NCBI RefSeq assembly: GCF_020497125.1
Contig: NC_059087.1
Location: 18,881,925-18,945,924, forward strand
Direction of reading: 5' to 3'
Source of the DNA: Mauremys mutica
Lineage: Eukaryota; Chordata; Testudines; Geoemydidae
DNA: 64,000 bases
The translations under genes were made by a program, and so were the position numbers. Under the pieces are notes generated by a model that was not told the origin of the DNA, did no database searches, and saw only the letters and a list, made by a program, of their open reading frames with translations. Positions 36,451 through 48,810 of this stretch are shown piece after piece. How positions within the stretch are numbered: position 1 is the first letter of the stretch; every line of letters starts with the position of its first letter.

Positions 36451-37551
36451 GCTCCACTCACGGGCCACCCTTGCTCATGGAGCTGTGGTGGATTCTGCGA
36501 GATGGAAGATTAACCCAGTCCTGCTCCTGGGCTGTGCTTCCAATTTCAGGACATTCTGGACTGCTACTTCCATTGCTGGGTGCCAGGGCTCGTGGATCCA
36601 GGAATCTCTGCATGAGAACTGTGTGTGTCCTCCGCTGTCGCTCATCTTTGTGTAACCTTCTGTCAACCTGGGTCATGAACTTTCAAGGAGAAGGGGAGAG
36701 TGACCGATAGAAGCTGATGACCCAGATTTTTCTGGCTATCACTAGAAAACAGGCAGAAGAAGTGAAGGGTAGACCTCCTCTGAATGAAGTTCTTGCTACA
36801 CTTTTTACCTCGTATCACTTTCATTAGAAACTCACACTTCCTATGAAATTTATATTTTTGGTCACATACCTATGTATTGCTTGAAAGCACAAGACTGTCT
36901 TCGTTCTTTTGAACTTTATATTGCTGAAACCTTGCTACCTACCTCCAGCACTGCAGCTAGAATGGAAGACCACTCTTCTTGTGTGTCCCATTATTTTGCA
37001 GATTTTTAACAACAAAAGAAAAGAAGAAAATTGTAATAACCCTATTTAAAAAAAGATTTTTTTAAAAAGAGAAGAAATTTGTTAGAACCCCAGCACCAAA
37101 GTTAATGATGGACGAACATTGGAATGAGGCCAAATCTGAGAGAGGAAGTGATGTCATGTTTATTTGAGATGACATGGGAAATGATGTCACAGTTAGCTGT
37201 GGAACTGTTTCTAAAAAAACCCCAAAGTCCTTCGACTGCTTTTTTAGAGGAATGTGTGAAAGAAATAAGAATGTTTAAGATTGGCCGAAGTTTTAAAAGA
37301 TGGAACTTTTCTTCTCTGTGCTTCCGCGCTTTTAAAGTTGATTGTGTTGCTTTTCTCTTGATACTTGAGTGATTCAAACAGGACGGTGTATTACACGTCA
37401 TTTAATCTCCTCAAGATCAGAGTAAAGGCAGTGACAAATCTGCACTTCTGTCTTGGGAGAAGTCCAGAAAATAGCATAAGAGTTTTTTTTTCTCCACTTG
37501 TTATTTGTAATGCTTTAATATGAGTGATATAATATATCTAAAAATATATGA

Positions 37552-37589
37552 TCTCTCTCTCTCTCCCTCTCTCTCTCTCTCTCCCCCAG
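37552..37589. repeat. (CT)n microsatellite
   Basis: CT repeat with a few interruptions ending in CCCCCAG. Although it resembles a splice acceptor, no open frame of interest follows. Confidence 0.9.
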
Positions 37590-40500
37590 TAAAATATCTC
37601 AGCCACACTTGCACCCCCTTTTTCAGCTGCCAGTAACACACGGTTCAGGACCTTCAAGCTTTCTATTTATTGAATAGGGTTAGACCTAAGTCCACTTTGG
37701 TCTTGAGTTTTCTGAAGCCCTTGGAATCGCCACCCCCTAGTCTGAGGACTTTAAAAGCAAGAGGAAAATGGTTAATAGAGTATTCCAGTTACTGCTTTTT
37801 TGATGGTGGATCATGTCCCAAAGCCCTGGGGACTTTGGAATAACTACAACTGAGAACTGCCTTGGCTTAATGTCTGGAAAAACAGTCTAGGATATTTTTG
37901 GTTCCTAGGTTGTATGTGATCACGTGATGACATACAGAATCCTGGGGCTACTCGCCCAGGTCAGACCACAGGTGACTTTCCCGCTTCTACACCGTGCTTC
38001 CGTGGGCCTCTTCCTGATGTGGTTCCCTCCACTCTGTGGGCTTCTCCCATGGCACCGTTGTTCCCCACGGCATGCTCTGCTTGCTCCTTCCAAAGGAACT
38101 TCAGTCCAAAAGTTGGCTTTTTGCAAATTACATGTAACATATTTTATTAATTGAAAAATAAAACATCTCCCAGGTAGGAAGAGACCATACAGTCTGAAAA
38201 GCTGGAAGACTGACCATTATTCAGAGAGAATTCATTTATTAAACAAATTTGATAGCTGCACCTTAGTTTATCCATAGAAACACAGTTGGCCTTTTACAAC
38301 CTCTGGTTTGGCTGAGGAGCACACTAAGGGCCTGATTCTGTGTGATGCTGAGCACCTGTAACTTTTATTCATATCACGGGATTGGACTCTACCGGGCCCA
38401 CCCTGTGCTTACCGAAGTCATTATCAAGGCTTCAGGGGGCTTTGGAACAGGCCCTGTGTCTACTCTTTTGCTGTCCCTTCACTGCATCAGTTCCACGTCC
38501 GATAAAATGATCAGATCTCCACTGTTTTTTTTGGTGTAACAGAAACAACACTTTTGCAGTGGAATGTTATGCAAGGATCAGTGGTTCCTGCGTTAACAAT
38601 CTGTGCCTCGGCTTTGCCTTGCTATTTATGTGGCAGAGAGACTGTTATCTGATGGCAATGTTCCCTTTGTCTGTCCACTGATGTTATCTCTCCAGCATCT
38701 TCTGGTCCATTTGAGTTGATGACTCCTATATCCTCCTCTGTCATGTTGTCCGTGTCCAATTCAGGGGCCATGTTCTCCTTTTTCTAATGGAGTTGTGTAT
38801 GCTGGTCAAATCCGTTCTTGTGAAGTCAGGTTCAAATCTCAGGTAAAACAAAACAAACCCACCTAGACAGCACATATGTACGTTCTCCAACCGGCCAGTT
38901 GGCTCCTTCATGGGTCCTTCATAGGAGCTCAGTCATATGGTCCAATTATCAAGCCCCTCTCCCCCTCCTCCCCCACCTCTGTGTCCTGACATGACAGAAA
39001 CTGAGCCTTCATGGATGTTATTCATAGGCAGAAATTGTTTTCAATGGGGCCTAAGGGCATTAGACATCAGTCTCCTGTTGACTTTCAGTGGGAGTTGGGC
39101 TTCTAACCCACTTAGCTCTGTTGAAATCCCCAGCTATAGATGTTCAGGCCAAAGGAAAGATTCTGATCCAACCTCCTGCCTTATAAACAATCTCTACCAA
39201 ATATCATATTTTTTTAAGCACTGACCAATAGGCTCCTTGTTCTTCTACTGGCTTTTCCTGTTGCTCTAAGCTCCACCGAGATCCATATAGCACAAGAGCT
39301 TGTCCCTGTCTCTGTATGTACCAGAGAACTGGCATTTGGAATTCATAGTGTTGCTCCCATGTCTTTTTAAATGAACACAGTTCTGGAGTGAAACAAGCAT
39401 GGCTTTTTTCCAGCTTTTAATATTGTAGTAATTGTTCTGAACCTTATCACTTCATGTATCCACAGCCATATCCTATGCTAGGTCTGCTGTTGTACAAAAA
39501 CATGTACTTGAGTTACTTTGAATAAAGACAGTAAAAAACCTAAGGTTCATGGTTGGATACATTTCACAAGATTAATATTCTTGAGCATGGTAATCCCTTT
39601 TCTTTCTAGGCTAAAGATGGACCATATGACTGAAGATGGTACAGATCCTAGAGGACTCTGAGTTAGGAAAATAGTGTGTGTGAATTCAGGTTAACGTTGG
39701 ATGTAAGGAAAATGCCAGTTTATTCCCATGACCCAACTATTCCATTATGTGGTTTTCTTAGAGACCATCTAACTAGTCACTTAGCTGGTTCCTCACAAGT
39801 TCTTGACTTGTTTCTAAAACATAAGTAACCCATTCAGTCTGTAACATCATTTATTCCATAGCGTTCTACCACTCGAGCAGAGCAGAGACCTGCCTAGTCC
39901 AATAAATTGCCTCTAGTAACGGTTTTTGCCTGAATTAAACTGAACATCCCTAAGGTTTTGATTAATCTCATTTGATTTACACTTAAGCCCTAGATCACCT
40001 GCTCCTGGGCTGTAATGCCTTTCGATAATCCATTGTATTTCTCCGATGTTGCTTTGAGATGATGATGATTTCAAAGGGAGTGGAGATAGATACAAGGTAT
40101 GTTTGTTACATTGTAATTGAATTACTGTAACTGAAGTGTGGAATATAACCCCCCAAACCACCTTAAATGCAACATTGGTTAAATATCTCTCCCCCCCCCC
40201 CCCCGCCATTTAATTTATCTTTAAAGGGGAAGGATGGGGGTGAGAGGTGCACATTTTATATACGGACAACACAAATGCTTTGCCACAACTATAGCTGTAT
40301 TACACCTTTTCTAGGTAATATTGCCGTGATGGCAGTGTTATGTATCTAGAGAGGATGGACATAACTCCTCTAGCTTATCACAAATGTTTTTCTAAATTGG
40401 CCTCTTTGCTTTGCCCTGGCACCTGTCTGTGACAATCAAGCTCCATTATGTAGCATTATCTTTTTTGCAACAGCTGTTGCTCTTAAAAGGGCATTTTTAT

Positions 40501-42129
40501 ACTGTCCATTCAGATTGTCAAGGTCTTGAAAATCTCCTAGTATCAGAAAATGAGGCATTAGGGGATACCCGTTTCCAAAGCACATTTAAGCTGTGTATTA
40601 CTTCATCCCAAAATGGATTTACCCTCCAGTACGATCAAAGTGTGTGGAACCAATTACTGCCCAGCCCCGTTACAGCTCTTTCTGAGCAACATTCTCGTTC
40701 TTTTTCATCCATACGGGGGTCCAGACAGTCCTAATGTGACTCTTCTGCTGGGTGACTTTGATCCGGGGCTCATGCATGGGGTAGCAGGCTGTACCTGTCT
40801 AGTGCTCCCTGGGGGCGAGGAGAGACGCTGCTCCTGTCTGAGCCCGGAGCACAGCCCTCTGGCTATGCTGTTTAGGGCCTCTGCTCCCCACAGGGGGGTT
40901 AAAGTTTAAGCTAAAAAGTTTGTATGCTTCTGCAGCCCCTGAGAAACCTGCATCAGGAGAGGGGTGGGGAAGAACCATACCGGCCCTTCTTTCTGAGCGG
41001 GCCTGGTGGGGAAAGCTCTCACGCTGTTTCCCCTGTCAGAAACCCCTTTTTTCAGGGGCCAGGGAGCTCTGAGTTGTAGTCCTGCTCCTTCCAAGTGCAG
41101 GTGTAGTAAGAAAACCACCTGCTCCAAGGGGTCTCTGTGCTATGATTGCCCAGAGGGCCGTGCCCTCTGGACTCTGTGCGTCATTCAAGCAGTACGTGGA
41201 CATATGATCGATCACTCTAGGCTTTGGCTCAGTGCCTGATGGGCCCTGACAGCAGCGATTGCTGGGATTAGCAGCACTGAACGGGGGGAGGCTGGCCCCT
41301 GTACTTAGAGAGAGGAGAGGGCTGGGTTAGGCCCAGCCAGCTCAGACCCAGGGGGGTGTCAGACGGGGGGAGATGGGTGGCGGAGGACGCTGCCCAAGGG
41401 AGAAAGAGCGAGATGAGTTCTAACAGAGGGAACAGTGAGGGAGGGGGATGTCAGCGATAGGCCCAGCGTGAAGGGAGACCTTGGCAAAAGGGAGCTGCAT
41501 TGGAGAAGCGTGTTTGATTTCCAGGCCGCGTAGGGCCCTCCTAGGAACGGACCAGGAATGTGATGCTTGTTGGGGATGGGTGATCAGGTGAGGTCCAAAT
41601 GCAGACCCAGTCCCAGTTGCCGTCTCTCTTAGGGTTCCCCCATCGGTGGTTCTCTCACCCGGGACGGCAGCTTTGCACAGGGCCGCAGAGCTGCTTGCGC
41701 AAAGTTGCCGTGTCAGGCGAGATATCACAGAGAGATGCAGATTGATGCTACCATGGAGCAGGGCAGGTTTTTGCTTCTGGCTCCAGCAGGAAATATTTGC
41801 TCCCCAACGAAAAGCAGTTCCCTCAGAAGCAGGCCGTGCAACGGAGACGAAGGCTCACAAAACCTGGTGGGAGAGGAGGCGATGAAATACTCCCACCATC
41901 CCTCTGACGGCACAGTCACACAGGCTGGAGCTTGGCTTCAACCCCTGCGGCCCCCCTGGGCCAAGCCAGCATTCCAGAGCGTTCAAACACTGCCATGTTC
42001 CCAGACAAAAATGAAAATGTCAACACAGCCGGGCCTGTGAACACAGCTCAGTTCATTAAGAGTAACATTATTCAAACACGGCGGTTCCAGAAAGCCAGAG
42101 CGCTACGGCCAACGTTTTCGGACAGGAGT

Positions 42130-42194
42130 GCGCAGCTGTAGGCCCTTACATCCACATGCAAAAATCATGTGGATGTAAGGGCCTACAGCTGCGC
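42130..42194. repeat. Perfect palindrome, 29-bp arms and 7-nt loop
   Basis: The left arm at 42130-42158 begins GCGCAGCTGTAGGCCCTTAC. The right arm at 42166-42194 is its exact reverse complement. The loop is CAAAAAT. The perfect match over 29 bp implies a recent origin or active correction. Confidence 0.95.
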
Positions 42195-42488
42195 GCTACG
42201 TGAATTTTTGTGCCTAGAGGTGCGTATTCAAGTTTGAAAATGTCGGCTTCCACCTTTCTGCGCCTCAGTTTCCCCAGAATCACAGAGCTGGGAGATAGAA
42301 GCACCCGCCTGTCTGGTCATTGCTCTGTCACTGGTACTGCAATAGCATGTAAAGCCCCCAACCAGCTCAGCACCCCCATTGTGCCTGGCTTTGCAAAGCC
42401 ATATCGTACATGACGGTCCCTCAGAGCATGGCGGACCGGCACAAGACAGCCAAGCACAAGCAGGCTGGAAAGATAGCGTGAAGGGGTG

Positions 42489-42770
42489 GGCTGTAAGGAT
42501 TAGGGCTCACCCTGGGGCTGTAGGAGGTCGCCCTGGGGCTGTTGGGGCTGGGACTGTAGGAGGTCGCCCTGGGACTGTAGGAGGTCACCCTGGGGCTGTT
42601 AGGGCTCACCCTGGGGCTGCAGGAGCTCGCCGTGGGGCTGTAGGGGCTCACCGTGGGGCTGTAGGAGGTCACCATGGGGCTGCAGGGGCTTGCTGTGGGG
42701 CTGTAGGAGGTCACCGTGGGTCTGCAGGGGCTCGCTGTGGGGCTGCAGGAGGTTGCCCTGCGGCTGTTAG
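42489..42770. repeat. 21-bp minisatellite, about 13 units
   Basis: Diverged tandem copies of a unit like CTGTAGGAGGTCACCGTGGGG. Because 21 is a multiple of 3, the array stays open on both strands. Plus reads as seven-residue units such as GAVGGHR. Minus reads as SYSPTAS-like heptads. One unit is shortened to 15 bp. No splice or start context suggests it is translated. Confidence 0.85.
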
Positions 42771-45700
42771 AGCTCCAGGTTTGAATCTCCACTCTGCGCT
42801 TGGAGCAGGGCTTGAGCCTGACTCTCCCATGCTCCAGGCAGGGGAATGCCCTCGCCTCTGGCTCAGTGAATATCTAACTAGTTATACAGCGTCCAGCTCC
42901 CACAGGGGAGCTTGCGAGAGTAGCCAACTGCCTGCTGCTTAGGGACATGGCTTCAAGTCCCTGCTCCAGATCAGGCAGAGCAGTGGTTTGCATCCCAGCT
43001 GCATGTGCTGGGCTTTTGGCTGTGGTGGTGGGGAGGTGGCTTCTATTTTCCCTGACACAGGGTGCCCCTGGCTTAGGCGCCTCGCTCCAGGAGAGGGTAC
43101 GCAGCGGAGACACACAAGCAGCGATAGGTGCCTCCTTCTAGCCCATCCGTCAGGCCTGGAGGAGCTGGGTTCAAGCCCTGCCCCTCGCTGCAGCATGTCC
43201 TACTGCCTAACCTAGGTGGCTCCCCCTCAGGGTATGTCGATGCTGTGATGGGTGTGTGAGTGCAGCCCCTGCAGACATACCTGAGCTAGCTCTGATCCAG
43301 CTTGATCCCAGCCAGCTCAAGTGACATCAGCAGCGTGGGCTCGCAGCGCCGTCCGTGACCAACCCCGCCCAGGCCCCTGAGCAGACGTGAGCGGCGAGCC
43401 CGTGCTGCGCTGCTGCTGGGGTTACTCAAGCTAGGTCGGTGCAGGCTGGCTTGGGGATGGCTATGCCTGCTGCAATCACACCCTCGCTTCGCTGGCTTCT
43501 GAGCATCCCTCCTTTCAGCACTTAACTCACCCCGGGCAATGCATGGGGAGCCTGGGCCCACCAGGGAGCAGAGCAGCCCGGAGCTGTGACAGGGACTCTA
43601 CCCCAAAGGACCATCTCATCCCCAGGGCTTTCTGCAGACAGCAGAGGGGAAGCACCCTAGAGAGTAACGGTGCTCAGCAACCAGCACACACGGTGTGTGG
43701 CTGCGAAATGATCACGCCCCAATGCTTTGGCTGTGCTATGGACCCGGGGGGAGGGCATTAGCTACGGCACACACCCCTCCCAGGTGGCAGGCTGAGCAGG
43801 GATACAGGGCCTTTAAGAGGGGGGTTTAGAGACACTCAAGCCAGACTTAGCCCAGCACCTCGCTAGCATTGACAAATGGCAGCTCACTCCCTGCCCAGGG
43901 CTGCCCCTGTCTCAGTGAATGACCCTGTCTGATGAGCAGAGCCCTGAACGCCACAGGCTGCTAAAGCAACCAGCCCTCCAGCGGGCTGGAGCAAGGCTTC
44001 TCCGTGACCGGGCGTCTGACGTGTATGAGGAGCCTGAGACACCCTGGCTGGGGCTAGCAGGATTGGGCCCAGCCCGGTCACCAAGGGCACTCAGCTCCCA
44101 TTGACTTAACTGGAGGGGCTTAGGCCCGCACAGAATCAGGCCTCAAAGAGACGCCTACATAACGTGCCTAGCTCAGATGCTGGCACTTGCTGCAGCCTGT
44201 GTCCTGCGTCTGTCGGGGGTCCCTGCAGCCGGCTACGCCAAGTCAGAAAATCCTTCTTCTCCCGCTCAGGGCTTAAACCGTTGATGTTCGGCTGGGAAGG
44301 GCTTGTGACTTAACACCATCGCCGCTAAGACACAAGCCCCTCCCTTTGTGGCAACCTGCCCCCTACTTCCTCTCCTCACTCTAGGGTTGCCCCCTTTTCC
44401 CAGCAGGCCTTTCAATGCCTGGCCCTTTAAATAGGGCAGAGCCAAGCAGCTGCAGCCCTACTGGAGCCATTTTGTGCTGGTCGCTGCCTTGCTGAGCGGG
44501 TGAGTCTCCATAGCGCCTGCGGTGTGTTTGCTAAGGAAGTGGTGCTTTCTCCCGGCTGCCTTGTGCTACTGACAAAGCTGCTCCCTGAAGCTGCCAACAT
44601 TCCTTCTAAGAGCCTTTCATTTTTCCTAAATGCTTTTCCTTGCCCAAGCCCCACTGGGCTAAATGCAGCCTGGCTGCAGTGCCATTGACACCCCCCCCCA
44701 AATTACACCCAGGATGACTTTAGCACACCCGCTTTACACACCCACACCTTGCAGCGTACATTGATTGCTCCCCTCCACTTTCACGGGCTGGCTAAAAGAG
44801 AGGGTAGAAAGCAGGCTGTGCGGGTCATCTTGTCTTGTAACTACCTAAACCCAAGTGAGTAATTTCTGCTTTGAAAAGCTGACCTACAACTCCAGCAGGA
44901 TGGTTTCTACCAATCTCTTGTCAAAGGTGATAGACCTGAGAGAGAGAACTTGTGCATGAGAATTTCTTTCCCTCCTGTCTGATTCACTCATTCTCCTTGT
45001 CCTCAGAGGATGGCTAAAGCATTTCTTTGGTATGAATAACCTGTGCCAGGATTAGGCTGTGAATTAACTAGGCTGGAGGTTTTGAATGCTCGTTCACCTC
45101 CCACAGTTCTGGGTTAGCTTAGTACATTTGACTGGCACCAGCTGTTTGGTGAGTGGACAATGTGTCTCAGCTCTGAGGGCTGGTCACACAAATGCTGATC
45201 GCTGCCTGCGAAGAGCTGGAGTGTTTTTCATGATGCCCGGGTGGAACAGACAAGGAGTGCTTTGCACAGCTGGGAAGAGGTGTGATACAGGGCCATTGCT
45301 CCTCACTCAGCACACACGTGATTAAATGCAGATCTGAGCCAAAAGCCCTGAATGGTGGAAAATTCGTAAGAAAGCAAATCTGGATCCAAAGGTTCTGGCT
45401 GAGCCCTCTGTGTATTATGGGCAGATCTGAACTCCGGGGCTGGTCAGATCCAGATTCTGAACCAGTAGCGCCAATTCAGGTGTTTCAGGGGAGGGGGAAA
45501 CAAACTCCAGTCCCTTTACTCTCAGACAGCAGGCACCCCATTCCTGTCCTCACTCATTCCCTGCTCCCCCCAGGGCGCCTGGGTCTTCCTTGGCCGGGGA
45601 GCCTCCCTCTCTCCTACCCCCCGCAGCATGTGCGCTGGTGCTGCCAGGAGTCAAGTTCTCGCCAGGCTCCCCTGCCCGCTGCCGTACAGAAAGAGAAGCC

Positions 45701-46120
45701 CTGTGCGCTAGGTCACAGCACCGTTTGGCCCAGCCACTTCTCAGCATAGGGGAGTGGCCAGGCCAAGTTGGCTTGGTGGTGTGACCTCATGCACATTACC
45801 TGTATGCGCCAGACTGCTTGGGCAGCACCACACACGTTAGTATGGGATCACGGCTTTAAAATGGTCAGGCCGTGACCACCCGTCCCCCTCCACCCAGCTC
45901 CTTGGCCTATGGAGCTTTGAGCAAGTGCTGAGAACTTGGAGGGGCGTTCACCCTCACCCCCTCAACAGCAGCCAACCTAACCCTCTTCCCAGATAGCTGC
46001 CTGTTTGGGATGACAGGCCTCACATTACGTACCCCCAGGGCCCAGCAAAGAGAGGAAACTACCAGAGTCAGCAGGGTTTGATCAGGCAGGACGCACAGCT
46101 GTTTGGTTGGCACTTGCAGG

Positions 46121-46661
46121 CAGGGGCGGCTCTAGAAATCAGGCTGCCCCAAGCAGCGCGGTGCGCTGCGCCGCCCTTCCCCGGTCCTGCGGCGGGTCCC
46201 CTCTTCCCGCGGCTCCGGTTAAGCTCCCGCAGGCATGCCTGCGGCAGGTCAACCGGAGCCCGGGACGAGCGGACCTGCCGCAGGCATGACTGCGGCGGGT
46301 GCCGTGGTCCCGCGGCTCCGGTTGACCTGCCGCAGGCATGCCTGCGGGAGCTCAACCGGAGCCGCGGGAAGAGGGGACCCGCCGCAGTCATGCCTGCGGC
46401 AGGTCCGCTCGTCCCGGGCGCCGGTGGACCTGCCGCAGTCATGCCTGCGGGAGGGCCAGCCGCGCCGCGGGACGAGCTCCCCCTCCGCAGTCATGCCTGC
46501 GGGAGGTCCACTCGTCCCGGGGCTCCGGTGGACCTCCCGCAGGCATGACTGCGGCAGGTCCGCCGGCCCAGCCTCCCGCCCTCCCCGGCGGCAGGGGACG
46601 CCCCCTACATTTTGCCGCCCTAGGCACCAGCTTGTTTTGCTGGTGCCTAGAGCCGCCCCTG
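46121..46661. mobile_element. hAT-like non-autonomous element with palindrome array, 541 bp
   Basis: Perfect 8-bp duplication CTTGCAGG at 46113-46120 and 46662-46669, and perfect 15-bp terminal inverted repeats CAGGGGCGGCTCTAG. The interior is extremely GC-rich and made of alternating palindromic units centred on GCAGGCATGCCTGC or its variant GCAGGCATGACTGC, separated by CCGGAGCC/GGCTCCGG-like blocks in both orientations. A second short hairpin (CTAGGCACCAGC/GCTGGTGCCTAG) lies at the right end. No transposase is encoded. Confidence 0.92.
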
Positions 46662-47706
46662 CTTGCAGGCTCCCCACAGACCCTTAATTATGCCCAGCTG
46701 GTTCTTATCAGCCTCTACAGAACAGCCACGGCAATCTGCAGTGCCTAAGTCATGCCCGGGGGGCGCAGGTAGATTCACGGGAGTGCAGCTTATGCAGATA
46801 TTCCTGCTGAGGACTCAGAGGAAGGCCGATGAGGGAGCAGGTAGCTAAGCACATTAGCCTGACAGGAACTGTGGACTTCAGTGCACTGATCCTCACGTCC
46901 CCTTCTCTACCCATCGTCCCTTGGTACCTTACCCACTGCAAGAGGAGCCGGGGGCTTGAGAATCCCTCCTGTGCTGAACCCTGGGCTCCAGCCGCTGCTG
47001 CTGGCACAGCTCTGCCTTCCCAGAAGCAAACATGCAACACTGCCAGCTGAGCAGGCCACAGACATGGCGACAAGAACAAAGGTGTGAAGAGACATGGGAT
47101 TCATTTCACTGACCTGCATAAAAAGGCTTCCACAGCCGTTGCTTTAAGCATATACCGCGGAAATAAAAGTGGAACTCCAGGCACGTAATGGACAGGGGCA
47201 GAGAGGGTCTCCGTTTGTGTGAACTGAGGCAGGCGTGAAAGGTCTGCGGTGCCTATGAAATCTCTAATTCACTGACCGGCTGGGCCTCTGAATTCCAAGG
47301 GGACATGAAGGAAGGTCTGGTGTTTTAATGAATCTAGTTCTATCATTTGTAGTAGTTTGTCAGTGGAGCCATTTTCTCCCAAATATTTAAGGCACTGCCT
47401 CGGAGGGAACGGGTGTTGTCCATCTGGGCATGGCGATTACAGCGAACAGCCGGAGACTGGCCGTGGTGCCAAAAGGATGGATTCACAAACTATGCATCAA
47501 TAGTGCCACCTGCAGATCTGTGGAGAACTGCTGCTCTGCTGCTGCTGCGCCTGCTCTCTCCTGCTAGTGCTGTATTGCCATCATATGATGCCTTCAGAAG
47601 CAGCCAGGCAGTGACACCTAGTGCCCGCTGCAGGGGAAAGGAGATACGGGCTCTGTCACCCCCACTGTAGGCAACTATGCTACATGAAACTAAAAACTGT
47701 TTAGAG

Positions 47707-48516
47707 CAGGTGGGCAAACTTTTTGGCCTGAGGGTCGCATCGGGTTTCAGAAATTGTATGGAGGGCTGGTTAGGGGCAGCTGTGCCTCGCCAAACAGCCA
47801 GGTGTGGCCTGGCCCCACCCCGTTTCTGACCCCCCCTTCTCGCCCCCTGACGACCCCCCTGCCCCATCCACCCCCCCCTGCTGTCTGTCCCCTGACTGCC
47901 CCCGGACCCTCAGCCCCTAACTGTCCCCTGCCGCCCAATCCAACCTCTCCTCTCCTTCCTGACTGCCCCCCTGCCCCATCCAACCACCCCTTCCCCGTCC
48001 TGACCGCCCCCAGAACCCCTGCCCCTGACTGCCTCCCGCCGCCCCATCCAACCCCCCCTCCTTCCTGACTGCCCCCCCAGGGCCCCTGCCCCATCCAACC
48101 ACCCCTTCTCCCTGACCGCCCCTGGAACTCCTGCCCCCATTCAACCCCCATTTTCCACCCTCACCCCTATCCCTATCCACACCTCCGGCCCCTGACCACC
48201 CCCCCTGCCCTCTATCCAACCCCCCTCCACCATTCCCTGCCCCCTTACCGCTCTGCCTGGAGCACTGGTGGCTGGTGGTGTGGCTGCACCAGGACAGGCA
48301 GCCATGCCGCCCAGCTGGAGCCAGCCACGCACCGTGCAGCACAGAGCACCGGGTCAGGCCGGGCTCTGCAGTCCCGCTGCCCAGAGCATTGCACCCACAG
48401 CGCAGTGAGCTGAGGCTGCAGGGGAGAGGGAACAGCGGGGGAGGGGCTGGGGGCTAGCCTCCTGGGCCAGGAGCTCAGGGACCAGGCGGAACGGTCCCGC
48501 GGTCTGCCCACCTCTG
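47707..48516. mobile_element. hAT-like non-autonomous element, 810 bp, C-rich interior
   Basis: Perfect 8-bp duplication GTTTAGAG at 47699-47706 and 48517-48524. The left end is CAGGTGGGCAAACTTTTTGG. The right end, reverse-complemented, is CAGAGGTGGGCAGACCGCGG. From about 47815 to 48245 the interior is a loose tandem array of CCCCTGACTGCCCC-like units. There is no coding potential, although the array leaves long spurious open frames on the minus strand. Confidence 0.9.
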
Positions 48517-48654
48517 GTTTAGAGTATTGCAAAATTTGCTTTGTGCAGTTGGTCTTTTGCTTGGGGATGCTAGGACTGGAGGAGAGCCTCAGTGCAAGTC
48601 TGACTTGTGAAAATAATACTTCTGTGAATCTCGACCGTGAAGTATGATTTCAAA

Positions 48655-48810
48655 TCCTTTCTTTAGTGAGGAACTATTCTCCCCAGTTTGCAGGTGAGGA
48701 CATGGAGATGCTGAGGTTAGCTGGCTTGCTCAAGGTGCCAGTGTTAGAGCTCAGAGAGCACCCAGCGGGGTCCTAACTTCCAGCTCCCTGTTCTAAGCGC
48801 CAGGAAATGC
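48655..48810 (-). repeat. MIR-type SINE fragment, reverse orientation
   Basis: 'agtttgcaggtgaggacatg', 'agctggcttgctcaaggtgc' and 'ctgttctaagcgccagg' match the reverse strand of MIR-like SINEs, degraded. Confidence 0.5.

Noticed and set aside
37552..37589. Strong splice-acceptor-like CT tract ending in CAG
   Set aside because: A simple-sequence repeat. No open frame of meaningful length or similarity follows.
40613..40909. Frame with RRCSC reminiscent of the SBSPON C-terminus
   Set aside because: No acceptor in a suitable place and no GTWK-type sequence before it. The match is only a few residues.
46078..46748. Several overlapping long open frames on both strands
   Set aside because: All lie in the GC-rich palindrome array of the hAT-like element, where stop codons are rare by composition.
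47747..48342. Long Gly-rich minus-strand open frames
   Set aside because: They are produced by the C-rich tandem array inside the hAT-like element and have no start, splice or domain support.
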